64,000 bases of DNA, from assembly GCA_020466095.1 (NCBI GenBank), contig CM035806.1:60650896-60714895 (forward strand), written 5' to 3'. Source of the DNA: Chlorops oryzae. Taxonomy: Eukaryota; Arthropoda; Insecta; Diptera; Chloropidae. A model generated the notes under the pieces. The model worked only from the letters and a program-made list of their open reading frames with translations, made no database searches and was not told where the DNA came from. The position numbers were made by a program, and so were the translations under genes. Positions 23,908-37,665 of this stretch are shown here, piece by piece (the first letter of the stretch is position 1; every line of letters begins with the position of its first letter).

Positions 23908-24420
23908 ACAGTGCTGTCGTTTTGGTATCTTAAGCGAACCCGACACGATACTGAATTCAGTACGCAGTCCTATACATATGGGTATTTCCAGAAAAGAGTA
24001 CACTTTTTGTCACGCCCGAGGATATCTAATTGCCTTTCTGATCTGCATAAAATTTTGATAAGTATAAAATTCCGGAAGCTCTGCGCGATAATAGTTAGAA
24101 AAAATATTACCAATTTTCTCATTCTTCAATTCGGGACTTAAAATTGCTAAAGTAACTGTCACGTCCGTGTGGAAATACCCATATGTGAATTAGTGAAGTG
24201 GATGTGTGTGTGTAATTCAGTATACTGAATATACGGTATACCGTGTGGGGCATATAGGTGTCGGGTTCACTTAGAAAGTAGCGAAATGCTTTTAAAATGG
24301 TAGTTTTCATAAAATTAACGGAATATAGAAAAAAAGTCGCTTGTAAGGAATCGAAGAAAAAGAAAAACTAGGTAGGGGGTTTCCTTCGAAAACCTCGAAA
24401 GCTCGTAAATCGAGAAGGCT
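23908..24420. mobile_element. CAGTGCTGTCG repeat, copy 2, interrupted
   Basis: Matches copy 1 at 16372 (CAGTGCTGTCGTTTT, GTATCT, then GAAAGTAGC..AAATG and AACTAGGTAGGGG) but is split by a 343-bp insertion at 23931-24273. The right limit is approximate. Confidence 0.6.
23931..24273. mobile_element. 343-bp MITE inserted in repeat copy 2
   Basis: TAAGCGAACCCGACAC on the left and GTGTCGGGTTCACTTA on the right differ by one base. Inner arms also pair (CATATGGGTATTTCC versus GGAAATACCCATATG). The uninterrupted paralogue at 16372 shows the empty site. Confidence 0.75.
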
Positions 24421-24561
24421 AAAACATTTAAATAGTGCTGATTTCCAAGGACATCGCTGTGTTAAATATAAGGCATTACGTAAGGAGTTCTTTCTCTAGA
24501 AAAATGCAGATTTTCCCCCCTGGGAAATTATAAATAAAAGAGATCTTTGAAAGATTCATTA

Positions 24562-24686
24562 GTGGTACTCATGCAGCTTCGCAAATTGTGGGAAATGAGA
24601 AATTTGTCACACAACTGTTAAACTTTATATGAAAATTTACGATGGGAAAAGTTGCGAAGGCATTTGCAAAGCTGCATGAATACCAC
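24562..24686 (+). mobile_element. 125-bp MITE, copy 1
   Basis: Ends GTGGTACTCATGCAGCTT and a near-inverted AGCTGCATGAATACCAC, flanked by TA on both sides, suggesting a Tc1/mariner-type target. A same-length copy lies inverted at 55993-56117. Confidence 0.8.
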
Positions 24687-25182
24687 TACTTTCTTCTTTG
24701 TGTAGATTATCTGAAATGTCAAACATCTAGCTGTATGAAACGCAAGTAAGGTCAAATAAAGAAAAAAATGAATTTCAAGTGCATAAAAGTTTTGCGTACT
24801 CTGAAATGTCAAAAGCATTTGCACGATTTGATTTCGGACTAAAATTCGACGATAGCGGACCGAAAAGTTTCTTGCACCGAAGACAGACCGACAACCAGCA
24901 GGCATTACCAGGAATTTCTTTTATTTCAAATTCGATTATGCCACCTTACATTTCCTACGACATCGCAATGTTAATTTTCACCAACAAATTCCACAAAAGT
25001 CCATTGAAGCCATTGTGGAAACGCTATTGGCTAAACCTTAAAGCTTCCCTCTGGGACTTTATGCTCACTCTCATTCTTCTGAGTGCTTTTTTTCGTTCGG
25101 TACGGAAACGGACCTATTGACTGCATCTAAACATTTTACATGCATCTGTCAAAATTACAATTTTGCTATACGAAGACATTTT

Positions 25183-25567
25183 TTAACAATTGCACTGATT
25201 TTTATTTAAATTTTTATCAATTCGCTTTTCAATTTTTATCATTTTGATGTCGTCGATAAGGCGAGCATATTTTTCCCGCCTAATCTTTGTGCAGTGCAAT
25301 CCATCTTTTCGCATCCACTGTAGAATTTCCGAATGTCTCTCCACAGCGAAATCGTTCGCCAGGTACATGCCCACAATATTTTGGTACTATACCAGAGTTG
25401 CGATGATAGATCACTTGCTCTCCAGGTGTTGCGCAGGAGCTTGCAATGCCAGCATTGAAAATTGTGACCCATTCAGGACTTCTTCGGAAGTTTGCCAAAG
25501 GATCAAGAAAGGGAGCACAACTGGTTGTGGTTGGCATTGGCTCAGAATTTAAAGCAAATTTTCGCAT
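25183..25567 (-). pseudogene. CIMIP2/FAM166-like (DUF2475) ORF with frameshift
   Basis: An ATG-started frame (25567-25280, 95 residues) contains VPKYCGHVPGERFRCGETFG, which resembles the PGYTGHVP..(K/R)FR.G.TFG signature of the CIMIP2/FAM166 (UPF0605) ciliary microtubule inner proteins. It stops at TAG, but a one-base shift continues as a charged, gene-like sequence (RREKYARLIDDIKM) to 25183. Known members are about 200 residues, so this is truncated, frameshifted or missing exons. It could be a relic, a sequencing error or a real short testis-type gene. Confidence 0.45.
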
Positions 25568-28500
25568 TTTGGGATGCTATCGTTAATAATTTTAAGTTTT
25601 CATCAAAATATGTATATTATAAACGCTTACCAAAATGTCTGTTTGGCGGGAGATTGAGTCAAAAAATCAAAAAGTACAAATTGTGGACCAAAATTTTGTA
25701 TAAAATTTTTTATAAACAATTTTTTTTCTTCATTTAAAGCTTTTTATTGGCTCCAAAAATTTATAAAAAAAAGAAAATTTAAGAAGAGATTATTTAAGGA
25801 TATGATGAGTTTTTAAAGAGTGGGTACTTTTGATAACCGATTCGGTCTTACACTGTGAGAAATTTTTATGAAAAAACATTTTGTGTGATAGCGTGGAATA
25901 AACGGAGAAGTGAGGTGGGCGCTTTTATCTCCCGTCTTGTTGCATCTATCGTGTATCAAGTTTTTTTTTTCTATAGAAATGTAGCTTGACTTACCTTAAT
26001 GGATCAACTGATACGTTCCATTTTATTATATTTATGTGGGTGCAGTTAATATACATTTAAATATACACAGAATCTACGAAAAAAATTCTTAAATCAAGTT
26101 GTGTTGCGTCAAAGCTTTCTATAAGCTTACAACAGAAAACTGTAAAATAAACTATCAATACTCAGAATATTGCATATTTAACCAAATAATCGTTTAATAA
26201 TGCATTTGAAAATATTTTCGTTTAAGTTATGAACTGAAAGTCGCGATCGCATGATTTCGAGATGACAGCTTTCACATGGAGCACCTCTGAATTTTACAGT
26301 TTCAAGTAATTTATTTTTATAAAATCTAAATGGAGTCTGATGATGAGTTCTGGTTAATTTACTTTTAGACGGTTTGTTTATATCATGTGCAGTGCCAGCC
26401 ACGGAAACAAGCTGGAAGCAACGAGAGCTTAAGCATGGATATTAATCTAAACTCTTTGGTAGTAGTGAGACTTAATTTACGCATCTTCTATAACCGCAAG
26501 CCATTGACGCAACATCTTTCTGTCCACCTGTCTTTGGAAATCTAATATTTAGTTACAGAGACACTGGCTCCTAAGTCGCTTGTTCATATTGTGGTTTCTA
26601 CTATTAAGCCCAGACAGAAACATCTATACTACTTTATTGAAGAAATACAAATGTTTAAACAGAAAATAAATTTGCAAATATCCTTGAAAAATGTAAGACG
26701 GAAATTTAATTATTTAACTTGAGCGTCAAAAAACCAGTTTTATTACAAATACTGTCAGGTTTGGAATCCACATGCGCAATGAATATACAGATTAAATTCA
26801 TTTGGATTTTTAAAATTAAATATTTTAAGTGTACTGCGGAATCCTTACACATTGTAATGTATAATCATTAAGCATGCTCAAATGTTCAAATGATTAGAGA
26901 ATCTTTTTAGAAAATCATTTTACAAAAAACCTTTTTTATTGAATTCAAGCGAGTGTAAGTAATCTCTATGTGTAAAGTATTGCGAGAATCTTCGCAAACA
27001 TGAACACCAGCAACACGTCATGCCGTATTTTTGTGTGAAATGCACTCAAATCACTTCCCACCAAACATTTATCCTTACTAAACAATTGGCCTGTTGAATT
27101 TGGTCAGGCACTAATTTTTTTTGTTGAAAAAAACGACATTACCGCAGGTGTTCAAAGACTGTTACTGGATGAGTCCAAAATTAGGCAAAAGTACTCTCCC
27201 TTCTAGATCTTTTTTGGTATTAAAAAAAAATTAAATTAATTATAAAAAAAAAAATATATTACAAATTTAATTAAATTTTTTATAAAAATTATTTATGACA
27301 TTTTTAATTTTTTTAAATTAATGCTAATGTATTTTTAGTTTTCACGAAAGAATAGAATACTACTGTGTAGAGCTATTAATACGAGTGAACAACTTTTCCG
27401 AGATTTTTTTTTGAGTGTATCTAATGATTTTCTTCAAGTATTTACGACTGATCATTTCATTCTTTTTAAATTTCCATTTAAGAAAAGTTTTAAATAAGAA
27501 TTATTAACAAATACAAATAAAATTCATACAGATAAAAAAAATATTATTTTGAGCAAAGTAAAATATTAATAAATAAATTTTATTTTTTTAATTTGGCTTT
27601 AATTTATGTTGATCTTAAATTTTAAAAATCACTTAGATTCTTAAGACAACCTTTATAGTTTAATACAGGCCCAGTCATGGACCTTTTTGATACCGATACG
27701 TAAAACTGAGGTTTATAAAACATTTTAAATGGTCATTTTTTTAGTGGGATCATGACTAAAGTCGATATGATTTTTATTAAACTTTTATCCGATTTGAATT
27801 TGATGAACTAACATGAACAGAAGCATTTGTGAAGCACTAATTCACCAATCTTAAATGAGATTGCCCAAAAGGGACAGTTTGAATTGGCAGGACAAATTTA
27901 TAAGGAACATTAACAATGAAAACGAAGAGAAATAGATGGATGAAACTCAAAAAACTAAAAATTTTCAACTAGATTCTAGCTTTATCAAACATTTGAAAAA
28001 ATTTTTTTTGAAACACTTATGCATTATGACGATTCTATTTTACTGCCATCTTTCCTTAGTTCATTTCCAACATACGAATTTTTCATTTTCGCGAAGATCG
28101 ATATAGTCTTTGCGCACAAATCTATTGACTATTAATAATAACTTGAAAGAGTAGACTGTTGCGACTACATTTTTGATTTCAATTTGGTTCAATAAAGTTG
28201 GAAATTTGAGTTTGTAAATAGAATTTGATGTCATTTAGGAATAATTTTACAAGTATAGAAAAGGAAAAAATGCAGTGCCAGTATATAAATTACTATCTCA
28301 ATAGATATTATGAGTGATGTATGAACTCGATACATAAATTTTCCGAACTAATAAAATTTCAAGGTATTTATATATATCATCACTTTTGAAGTGTAGTCAT
28401 CCTCACAAATCATGTATAAATATAAAAATATTAGTTCTTAAAGTCAATATTTTACTCATTACAATATAGAAATAACTAAGAAAGTTTTGAACGTTCAAAG

Positions 28501-28608
28501 TTGTTATTAATTTTAGTATATAAGTACCGATTATTCTTATTAATTCGAGTTAAAAATAAAATATTTACGCCGACTACTGGGACATGCCGAACTTAGGAGC
28601 ACTCACCC
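25568..28608. other. Long AT-rich intergenic stretch
   Basis: No convincing gene. A short minus-strand frame at 26178-26402 begins at GTG and has no recognised family. Its 5' flank (about 26385-26435) resembles 60690-60740, so that part is repetitive. 27200-27620 is nearly pure A/T. Confidence 0.5.
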
Positions 28609-28949
28609 TATAGATATAGAAGAGGCGGCATTTCGCGTTACGCGCTCTACGCTTTTCACTCATTCGTTGTTTCAACGCATATCGAAAGAATATGAACTTG
28701 ATTTTCGCAACAGAACATCAAACATAACACACAAGATGAGAAAGGTATAACGAGAATCTATGCGTAAAAATGAATTTGCAACCAAAACCAGTTCTGGCTT
28801 TCCTTTCTCTTTCACTCATTAGCATTTCGCGAGTTGCCGTCGCTCACGTTGTGTGTTCATTTTTTTGTCGTTTCGATTGAGCGGAATGTGAGAACGGCAG
28901 AGTGTGCGTTCACGTACACTTTACGTTCGCTTACACTTAGTCTAGGTTT

Positions 28950-29222
28950 TGTACTTGGACCATAGCTTAAAATAAGAATTTTTCTTGATTCACGAAAAAA
29001 AAATTTGGGCCCCTATTTTGGAGTAACTAAAATAACAAAAATAAAAACTCAATCTCAATATCTTTTTCTCATTCAAAAAGTGTTCATTTCTATAGTTTTG
29101 TCATTCAAAATTGTTGATTCACGAAATCTTGATTCACGAAAGTAGTTTTTTTGATTCATAAAATGAAATCTTGATTCACATTTTCTGCGTGAAAAGGGCT
29201 TATTTTAAGCTATGACTTGGAC
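28950..29222. mobile_element. Small inverted-repeat element
   Basis: CATAGCTTAAAATAAG near 28961 is mirrored by CTTATTTTAAGCTATG ending about 29214. Between them the word TTGATTCACGAAA and close variants recur several times. Confidence 0.5.
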
Positions 29223-29837
29223 GTTGTGTGCTTCGAACATTTTTGGCTGCTTGAAAATTAAAAAATCATTTTTCGAGTCTGCTGCTTATGTTGTTTATCT
29301 GTTGCTACCCGTGCAACGCAGCGAAGCCGCCGTTCGGTTTTGTAGAGTGCTTTACATCAAGCGATACGGAAAAGTGGAGGTCTTGTCGGCTGTTAGATGC
29401 TTGTTTGAAAATATATGTTCTTTTGAAAGTTGTTATAAAAGTAATTGGTTAGCTCTGAATTTTATTTTTAACGTGTAGGGCCGTTAAAAAACGTAGTTAA
29501 AACAATATTTTTACGCGTTTTTGCCATCAGTCTTTACATTCCCTAGAAAATAATAATATTTTCTGTAATGAAACTTAACCATTATCCATAATTCACATGT
29601 AAAAACGTAAAGGGCTAACCCTTTTTTTTAACCCTTTTCTGCCGAACGGCAGAAAAAATACATTTTATAAAAACAAATTTTTAGAAACATAAATAAATAA
29701 ATTAATTCGGAACCATAAATATATAAATTCCCTCGGCGAACTAGCAAAGAGAATTTATCCTAGGCGAAATTTTTAGCGCCTTCTTACTTTTTACTTCTCT
29801 CCTACGTTCTCCCCCGTAATTATCAATAAGCCACATA

Positions 29838-29986
29838 TAAGTAGGGTTCTGCATTAAAAGGCAAAACACGACTCACTTGAATTAAACACATGAGAGTGGT
29901 AGAGACGGATGACATTACATCTCCGTCCCTCTTATGAGTTTCTTTCAGTGAGACGTGTTTTGCCTCTTAATGTAGAACCGCACTTA
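29838..29986. mobile_element. 149-bp MITE
   Basis: The left arm TAAGTAGGGTTCTGCATTAA, followed by AAGGCAAAACACG, is mirrored with few mismatches by the right arm ending GAACCGCACTTA. Confidence 0.7.
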
Positions 29987-30754
29987 GCAACAACAACTTT
30001 CTACCTTTCACAGTGATCAAAATTCAAAATTTTACTCGTAAGTTTTGGAGAAAAGTATTTTCAAGTCTTACAGGCTTTACGCTCAAATAACTAATAAAAT
30101 CCCATGTCCAATTTTACTTCAAACATAAATTCAAATATATTTCTGTGTGAATTTTAATTGAACATCTTGGAAAATTTGTAAAGTGTAAAAAAAATTATTT
30201 TGCCCAAAAAATTATCTGTACGAATTCATATTTTACACATTGTCCTTAACATGCATGACAACGAAAATCCTTCTAACACACACGCACACATATGAAAAGT
30301 TGTTATTCTGATTTGTGTCCAAAGGCATGCGAAAGTAATTCGCCAACGCAGGCGTGCATAAAGTCAGCAATAGCGCAGCCGAAGGGGTTAGCCCCTGAAA
30401 TAAACATAAGGCTCTCTAAAAAGTTTTTACATAGGAATATGTTTTGAAAAATTTAACTTTTATTGAATAAATAAACAAGGCTACCTCATATTTGGTATTG
30501 AAATCAAACTCAAGTAAATATGTATTATATGACTTTCATAAGAACTTTTTACGCAGACCCTTGAAAAAAAATTTTAACTCCGTGCCTGAAAGACATTGGT
30601 TGTTTACGTTTTCATTTGCCTTCTGTATTTCTTTCCATTTCTTTGCTTTGGTTATTTTCTACTATCGCACGTGGTATATTCTCTCATGATATGCATGAAA
30701 CTCAGAAAGAGGGAAGTGAGAAAATTGCGAAATGCCGCCTCTTCTATATCTATA

Positions 30755-31598
30755 CTCTTTGTTGCATAGCATTTTAAGTTGTTTCCTTGACGACGGCATT
30801 TTGAAAATAAAATTGCCATTCAAGTTGCGTGCAGCCTACGTCGTAGCTTCAATTTTAAAGAATTTTGACAACCAGTAGGTGTGCTCAACTTGAAAGCAAA
30901 TTATTGAACGTGTGGCTGCAGTGTAAGCTCTCGTGTTCATGCACAAACTTCAACTCGAGTTGAATTTTCTACCCACTTTAAATAAATGTGTATATTCAAC
31001 CCGAGTAAATTCTCTAACTCGGTTATAAAGAGCGTTTATCCAAGGGGGTTGAATTGACTTGAGTTGAATATACCTGGGTTAACATGATGCATAAACGTAG
31101 TAACAGTTGGTTTGACGGCGAGGGACGTTTGGGGATGTGTTTTTCTAACTTCCCCGTGCGTACCTTGCCATCAAATCAACTGTGTTGCTGGTGATTGGTC
31201 GCCTAATATGAACAGCGACTAATGTAACTAGGGAAAAAGACTCCTCTATCTTCCCTGAACGTCTCTTTCCTGATTTGATTTGTGACGTGGCGTGATGAAA
31301 AATATGATTTTAATTTTATGAAGGGGAAAGCTGCAAAATGATTGACTTAGAAATGGGGCGGGAAAAGACATAAGTTTTCTATTCTCTGGTGTAAAGGCAA
31401 AAAACCCTTGCATGACACGCAGAAACGCAAAGAATTTGTTTTTGGAATTTTTTTGCATCATGCAATGCTTGCAGGCAAACATGAACGTGTAAAGGGTATT
31501 TGTCGCCTAATATGAACGGCGCTCCCTAGCAGAATTAAACATAGTCGATCTGGCAACGCTGTCTTATGCGAATCCAGAGAACGACTTAAATCCATAAA
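30755..31598. other. 5' flank of POSH
   Basis: Contains a direct 19-20 bp repeat GTCGCCTAATATGAACxGCG at 31198 and 31502 bounding about 300 bp, possibly a mobile-element trace, close upstream of the POSH start. No classic promoter motif was recognised. Confidence 0.4.
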
Positions 31599-34500
31599 AT
31601 GGATGAAAGCACACTTAATGATCTCTTGGAGTGTTCTGTGTGCTTGGAACGTTTGGATACATCTTCGAAGGTACTTCCGTGCCAACACACTTTTTGCCGG
31701 AAATGCTTAGAGGTAAGCATAGTGTAGTAATGCCTCATTCGTTTGGTGTTTCGTAAAAATATTTATATCGTAACAGAAAATGATTCATTTTGGTTAGCAT
31801 AGCACTATTAAAGTTGAATTCTTCCTTTGCAGGTTATAGTAGCAAGTCGGCAAGAGCTTAGGTGTCCAGAGTGCCGAGTATTGGTTTCTGTTAGGATTGA
31901 TGACTTGCCACCAAATGTCTTGCTTATGAGAATCCTAGAGAATCTTACGAAATCCAGCCTGTAAGTTCGGCCAAAATTTAAAATTTAAAAATTTTTTAAC
32001 ACTTTCCAAATTTTCTACATCGAAAAGTACGTCGGCAAACAAAGAAGAAAAACAGGAAGACAATCAAACCGATGAACAAAATAAAGCCCAGCAAGTGCAC
32101 AACTTTGAACAAAAATTACCACCAACATCACAAAAAATCGAACAACTCAATAATCAACAATCGACATCAGCTCGACGACGTTGTCTATTGCCTCACGCCT
32201 ATGCCTTATATGATTTCGATTCGACGGAACCCAACGACTTGCACTTTAAAAAGGGTGATCTTATATTACTGAAGCATAAGATCGATATTAATTGGTATGT
32301 TGGACAACTAAATGGTGTCGAAGGCACATTTCCCAGCAATTATGTGCAAGTAAGTACGGATTTTATTATAGAACTCTAATGCCTACATATACCTACATGC
32401 AAATATATGTTTATAAAACTTATTGTAGGTCATGGTACCTCTACCTTCACCGCAATGTGTGGCTTTGTATGATTTCAAAATGGGAGCAAGTGAGGAAGAG
32501 GGTTGTTTGAGCTTCAAAAAAGGTGCAGTCATACATGTACTCCGCCGTGTCGACGATAATTGGGCTGAAGGAAGAATTGGTAATGTGATTGGCATCTTTC
32601 CAATTGCATTTGTCGAACTAAACGCGCTGGCTAGACATTTATTGGGAAATGCAGAGCAAATTGCTATTTCCACGATGCAAACTACTACCGACAGTTCAAA
32701 CAATCAAACATCATCGCAGTCCACTCAGCCTCAACAAACACGGAATATGCCGCCAATGCCTTTAATAGATCCTACAACATCACCTTTATCATCATCACAA
32801 TCGAATACCACAAGCCCCAGTGCCTCCGATTCTGCAGCAAGCAATAATCGTATTAATTCAAATACAACAACCACGACGACCACGTCTAATAGTAGTTGTT
32901 CGAGTCCGAGTTTAAATTCGAACTCAATGCCGAATAGCCCACAGCAATCTTTGCCCACAACACCACAACACTATGCGCACGGTTCCGGCTCTGTACGTTA
33001 CCGTAACAATAGGGAAAAAAGGCTTTCGTTGAATGCATTATTATCCACCACCAATAGCAATGCTAACCAGCCAGCATTGAGTATTCTGCAAACCAACCGT
33101 CATTCTGCTGAAATTCTAAGCATACCCAGTGAGGAACTAATTGTGACCGATAACTTAGAGTTGGCCACAGGTGGTCAGCCTTATGATTTACATTCCCAAA
33201 ATGCTGCCGAACCGCAAACAACTGCTTCACGCGAACAGCAAGAAAGTGTCGGCGGTATGCAACCAGCTTCAATCTCGTCAACACGTGCGAATGTGCTAAA
33301 ATCAGTGTGTGGACATTCAAATATACCGCCATCATTGCCATGGGGCTATTTAGCACTTTACCCATATAAACCACGTAAAAATGATGAGCTAGAACTTAAA
33401 AAAGGTTTGAAATTTCAAAAAACTCCATTCCATTTTAATTCAGTCTCATAAAGATCGATCGACATCATACATTTCTAGGTTGCGTCTATATCGTAACGGA
33501 GCGTTGCCTGGACGGATGGTTTAAAGGTAAAAATTGGCAAGATGTATCTGGTGTTTTTCCTGGAAATTATGTTACTCCATTACGTGCACGTGACCAGCAA
33601 CAGTTAATGCATCAATGGAGATTTATTCCGCAACCAATGCCACAGGCAGGAACTGCAAGTTCTACACAAGTTAGTCAGAACACTGATAACAGAAATATAA
33701 CATCAACAATGCCCAAACATCATACACCACCGGAACTACCGCCTCGGCATTCAGTTCAAACAACGTGTGCCTCGGTTTGGACAAAGCCCTTAAGTCATAC
33801 TGTGGAAGCCTTTTTCAATCGCAGCACCACGTCTGGTAAGATAACAGCAAACCAAAAATGTACCTCCTCCACCAACAATGACAAATCGAAAGAGAAAGAG
33901 CCCAAACCAAAAGATTCATCAACGTCTGCGGCAGTTACATTAATGAAACGATTAACCAACATAAAATCACGCGCAAAGTCACCAGCTAACACTGCGCGAC
34001 ATACAAGAGAACAACAAAGTAGTCCTAATAATGATTCGGAGCCGTCAAAACTAGAACAAATTGCAGAAATTTCTCAAAATAATGCAACACAATTCTCGAA
34101 AATACAACCAGTTCATGTACGGTAAGTCAGTTTGCATATAAAAAAAAACCGTTAATCCGGATCGACCTATGAGCTGAATTTATTTATCCATTTAGGTGGT
34201 CTTCTTTTTTCAATACATTATAATATTGAAATCGTATCCCAATCCCAAACAAATTTCGATTCTTGCTACATTCAATTGAATTAAGGAACGAAATGAAGAT
34301 TACCTTGTTGAATATAATTTTGTATTTGAAACGATAGACTGTGTCATCTAAGCAACAAAATTCGGAATGCACATAACTCATAAATTCTTCTTTCTTTTTT
34401 AAACAGCTCGGGATCATGCCCCAGCCAACTTCTGCAAAGCTTTTCACTCGAATTATCGAATTCACAAAACGATGAACGGTCAATTAGATCACAACAACAA

Positions 34501-35233
34501 CACCAATCTCAACAGCATGCCATACATCAGCATGGTTCAGAACGTATTAAAGGTCATAAAGAACGTCCACGCATTCCAGCGTTAGTATTTAAAAATCAAT
34601 CAATATCCACTTTTTCTGGTTTTTCTCTTAATAATGATTTTTTCGGTTTTAGAACACGACAATCAATGGATGGTACCCTACGCAGCAATATTTATAATAT
34701 TTTTCCTGCTAACCAAGCAGCATCGCCTTACGCTACTCCAAATAGTTTAATACTAAGTCCTAAATGTGCACAGCAACATCAGATTGGGAATTTGCAAGAC
34801 ATATATGCAACTCCTCATCGTAAATCGCAGAGTTTAGATGCAAATAGTATTCATATAGGCCCCCCAACTGCCGCCATTTCAATGTTACCACCATCCGCAT
34901 CGGCATATTCAATGCAGAATTCTAACATTGCTGCAGCAATTACTGCAAGTGCTACCACAAAATCTGCACACTGCGGACGTGAGAGGTGAATTTTTAACTA
35001 CATCGGGAAAACTATTAAATAATTATAAGTTTCCTTCGCTTCCTACTTCTCTTTTCAGTCGCTTCCGTTGTATTGTTCCTTATCCACCAAATAGTGATGT
35101 CGAATTGGAATTGCACGTCGGTGACATTATTTACGTTCAACGTAAACAAAAAAATGGTTGGTACAAAGGGACTCATGCAAGAACTCAGAAAACTGGATTA
35201 TTTCCAGCCTCTTTCGTCGAGCCAGATTTGTAA
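31599..35233 (+). CDS. POSH: POSH: RING-finger E3 ligase and scaffold with four SH3 domains
   Basis: Eight exons: 31599-31712, 31833-31960, 32028-32349, 32429-33404, 33479-34121, 34407-34580, 34653-34985, 35059-35233. Together they make 2865 nt, 954 residues (the Drosophila protein is somewhat shorter). The N-terminal C3HC4 RING (about 12-58) shows [18 protein letters not shown] and CPEC. SH3-1 is at about 138-188 (ALYDFD..NWYVG), SH3-2 at about 193-250 (ALYDF..NWAEG..GIFP), SH3-3 at about 494-555 ([19 protein letters not shown]) and SH3-4 at the extreme C-terminus (about 897-954). Linkers are rich in Ser, Thr, Asn, Gln and Pro. The family scaffolds Rac-JNK signalling and ubiquitinates partners. 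All phases agree across exons. The first ATG precedes the RING directly. Confidence 0.97.
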
Positions 35234-35372
35234 AAACTGTCTTTGCATAAGTTAGCCTAACTGACAGCCATGTTTGCTGAAAATGCTTAAAAGATTTCGA
35301 AGGGCTTTACAACTAAACAATTTTTTTACAATGTAAAAAATTAAAAGCAGGAAACTCAAATTGTGAAAGCAT

Positions 35373-35415
<43 letters not shown>

Positions 35416-37665
35416 TATATAATATATTATTATTTCCTGCTATGTGTAGATTCGAATCTCTCATTAATTCTCTCTCTTGATGTCTCTCCCTCACACACAC
35501 ACACACACTCCATGAATTAATAACTTTTATTTAGATTTTTATCATAGCTCGGTTTTGTTTTTCTCAGAGAAACTTGTCTATAGTATTAAAGAACGCTCAT
35601 TTTTAACTTAACGAAAACCTCTCAGCTGCGGACAACCCCTATATACGGACAATTTTTTTTTTACCTACACTTGCTTTGCTTATTGTTTTTAATACAAACT
35701 TCACCCTCATATGCGCGCAAAAAGTTCGTCGCCGTGAGTGGTCGCATACGAGAGATTTCACTGTACTTGAATAACTTCGCTCATGGAGCATTCCACAGAA
35801 AATGATACTTCTGTCCCGTACAAAAAACAAAAACTAATATAATTACTCAAAAATTTTCGAAAGGGCAAGTATCTTAATATGAGTACATTAAAATAATCTT
35901 TTCATCCAATTAAACAGTTAAACATAAAAAAAAATCAGGAATATTATTTGTTCCGTACGTGGAATGCTCCTCATACAGATTCATTTTGCATCGATTTATT
36001 AATACTTTGTTAAATACGATGCGAAGCCATATGAAGAGCAATATAATTTTTTTATACTAGCTTTGGGAAAATATGTATTGTTAATTGCTTGAGTAAATGT
36101 ATTGTTTTGTGGATGTTTTGATCCAATGCCTTATCGAGCTCTGTCTTAAAGGCAGGTCCTTGTTTCATGTATAATTTTTTATTTTTTCACTTTCCATTTA
36201 TATGTATAAAACGAGATTTCACAAAAAAAAATTTAAGAATTCGTATAAATCGTTCCAAGAATGAGTTTCATAATTTCGTGTGAATTATTCTTGGTGTTAA
36301 GTTTATGTACTATCTATCATTATTTGCATAATTACGCATTATGTTTCATTTAATTTGAAAAGCGGCAAATTCATTGTACGCACAAACCACTGCCATATTC
36401 TGGAAACTATTCATGTTTTACAAAGTAAATAACATTTAAGAAATATCACTGCCCCTAAAAATTATTTGGTTTTAAGAAAAAAAAATTATATTTGGTCTTA
36501 AAAAAAAAACGAACTGTTGTGATGTATATGTAATCTCAAAGATTTGTACTAAAAATATCTTCGCATATTTACGCTTAAAAATCGTGGTTATAATACAGTT
36601 TTACACGTATTTATTGCTATTTAGGACACTTTTTCAAATTTCAAAGTCAATAATAAATAGCAGTAAATCGTGGTTGGGCAAAAGGACCACTAATGAGTTT
36701 AACTTTCCTTTAATATCGCGTATCTTCCATTCCAATTTAAGTTTACGTTATGTTAAGGTTATACGTAAGCAAAAACTACGATTCTAAAAGTTTTTTTTTT
36801 TTTTAAAGAAATTACCTCTCTTTTCCGTTTTCTACATGCGTTTTCCCAGCGGGAAAAACGGTAAGCCCTAAAATTTTCTTTCATTATTTCGTCATGGAAT
36901 ATTGATCGAATGATTTCTTGCATGATAAATTAATAGAGGATTTGTTGCAATAGGTAATGCCTTATCGATTTCCTTTACCATATAAGCGAAAACTTCAGGC
37001 TGTCAAAGTGTTTTTGTCTAGAAAGATTTGCTTACATATCAATGCATAAAGTAAGCCTTACGCTTTTACTTGCGCCGTATGGTAAACGTTAGGCTATAGA
37101 TACATTATCTGAAAACTGAAATTCTGCCTTATTTCTGTAGATATTTTTCCCACTGGGTTAGAGTGCACATTTTTAAAAATAAGAAATTTTCAAAAAATGA
37201 GGTTTAAAGGGGAGCATAAGCAAAATTCATTAAAAAAAAAAACTAAAACTAACAAAAATCGCTTTTAAATTTTACAGTTATGTATTAAGTTTACACAAAA
37301 TTATACATTTTTCATATTTTAAAGGCCGTAGCAGATATATTTCTAACCATAAACACACACATTTCCATTCAAATACAGATATAGATACATTTGTAGATTA
37401 AATAAAATTTTTAATAATAAAGAATTTGTTTTATAATTCAGATACATTCGTTGTTATTCCGTCGTGTACTTTCATTGCACCCAAAGAGGCTCTTTGAAAC
37501 CATAATATTGCAATGTAGGGGTTCTCGTTTCGAACTGAACATATCTAATGTATAATGCCTTCCAAATTTTGAATTGAATAAGTAAATATGTTTTAAATAA
37601 TTATATAAGCATTTAATTCATTTTGAATTTTCATTTTAATACAAACTCCACGACACATGCGTCCA
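35234..37665. other. 3' flank of POSH
   Basis: Presumed long 3' UTR and AT-rich intergenic DNA. It includes TA and CA microsatellites at 35371-35508. No coding exon or element boundary recognised beyond these. Confidence 0.5.
35371..35426. repeat. (TA)n microsatellite
   Basis: Interrupted TA array about 55 bp long in the POSH 3' flank. A (CA)n run follows at about 35491-35508. Confidence 0.9.

Larger units (their letters stand above)
28609..30754. mobile_element. Possible 2.1-kb element with 28-bp TIR
   Basis: A 28-bp sequence starting TATAGATATAGAAGAGGCGG at 28609 and ending TTTCGC is repeated exactly in inverted orientation at 30727-30754. The pair could bound one element or be two related insertions. 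The interior holds two smaller elements and no transposase. Confidence 0.5.

Noticed and set aside
26178..26402. Minus-strand frame of 74 codons that reads like protein
   Set aside because: Begins at GTG, has no recognised family, and its 5' part is shared with a repeat at about 60690.
35252..35506. Open frame over the TA and CA microsatellites after POSH
   Set aside because: Simple-repeat translation (Ile/Tyr runs), not a gene.
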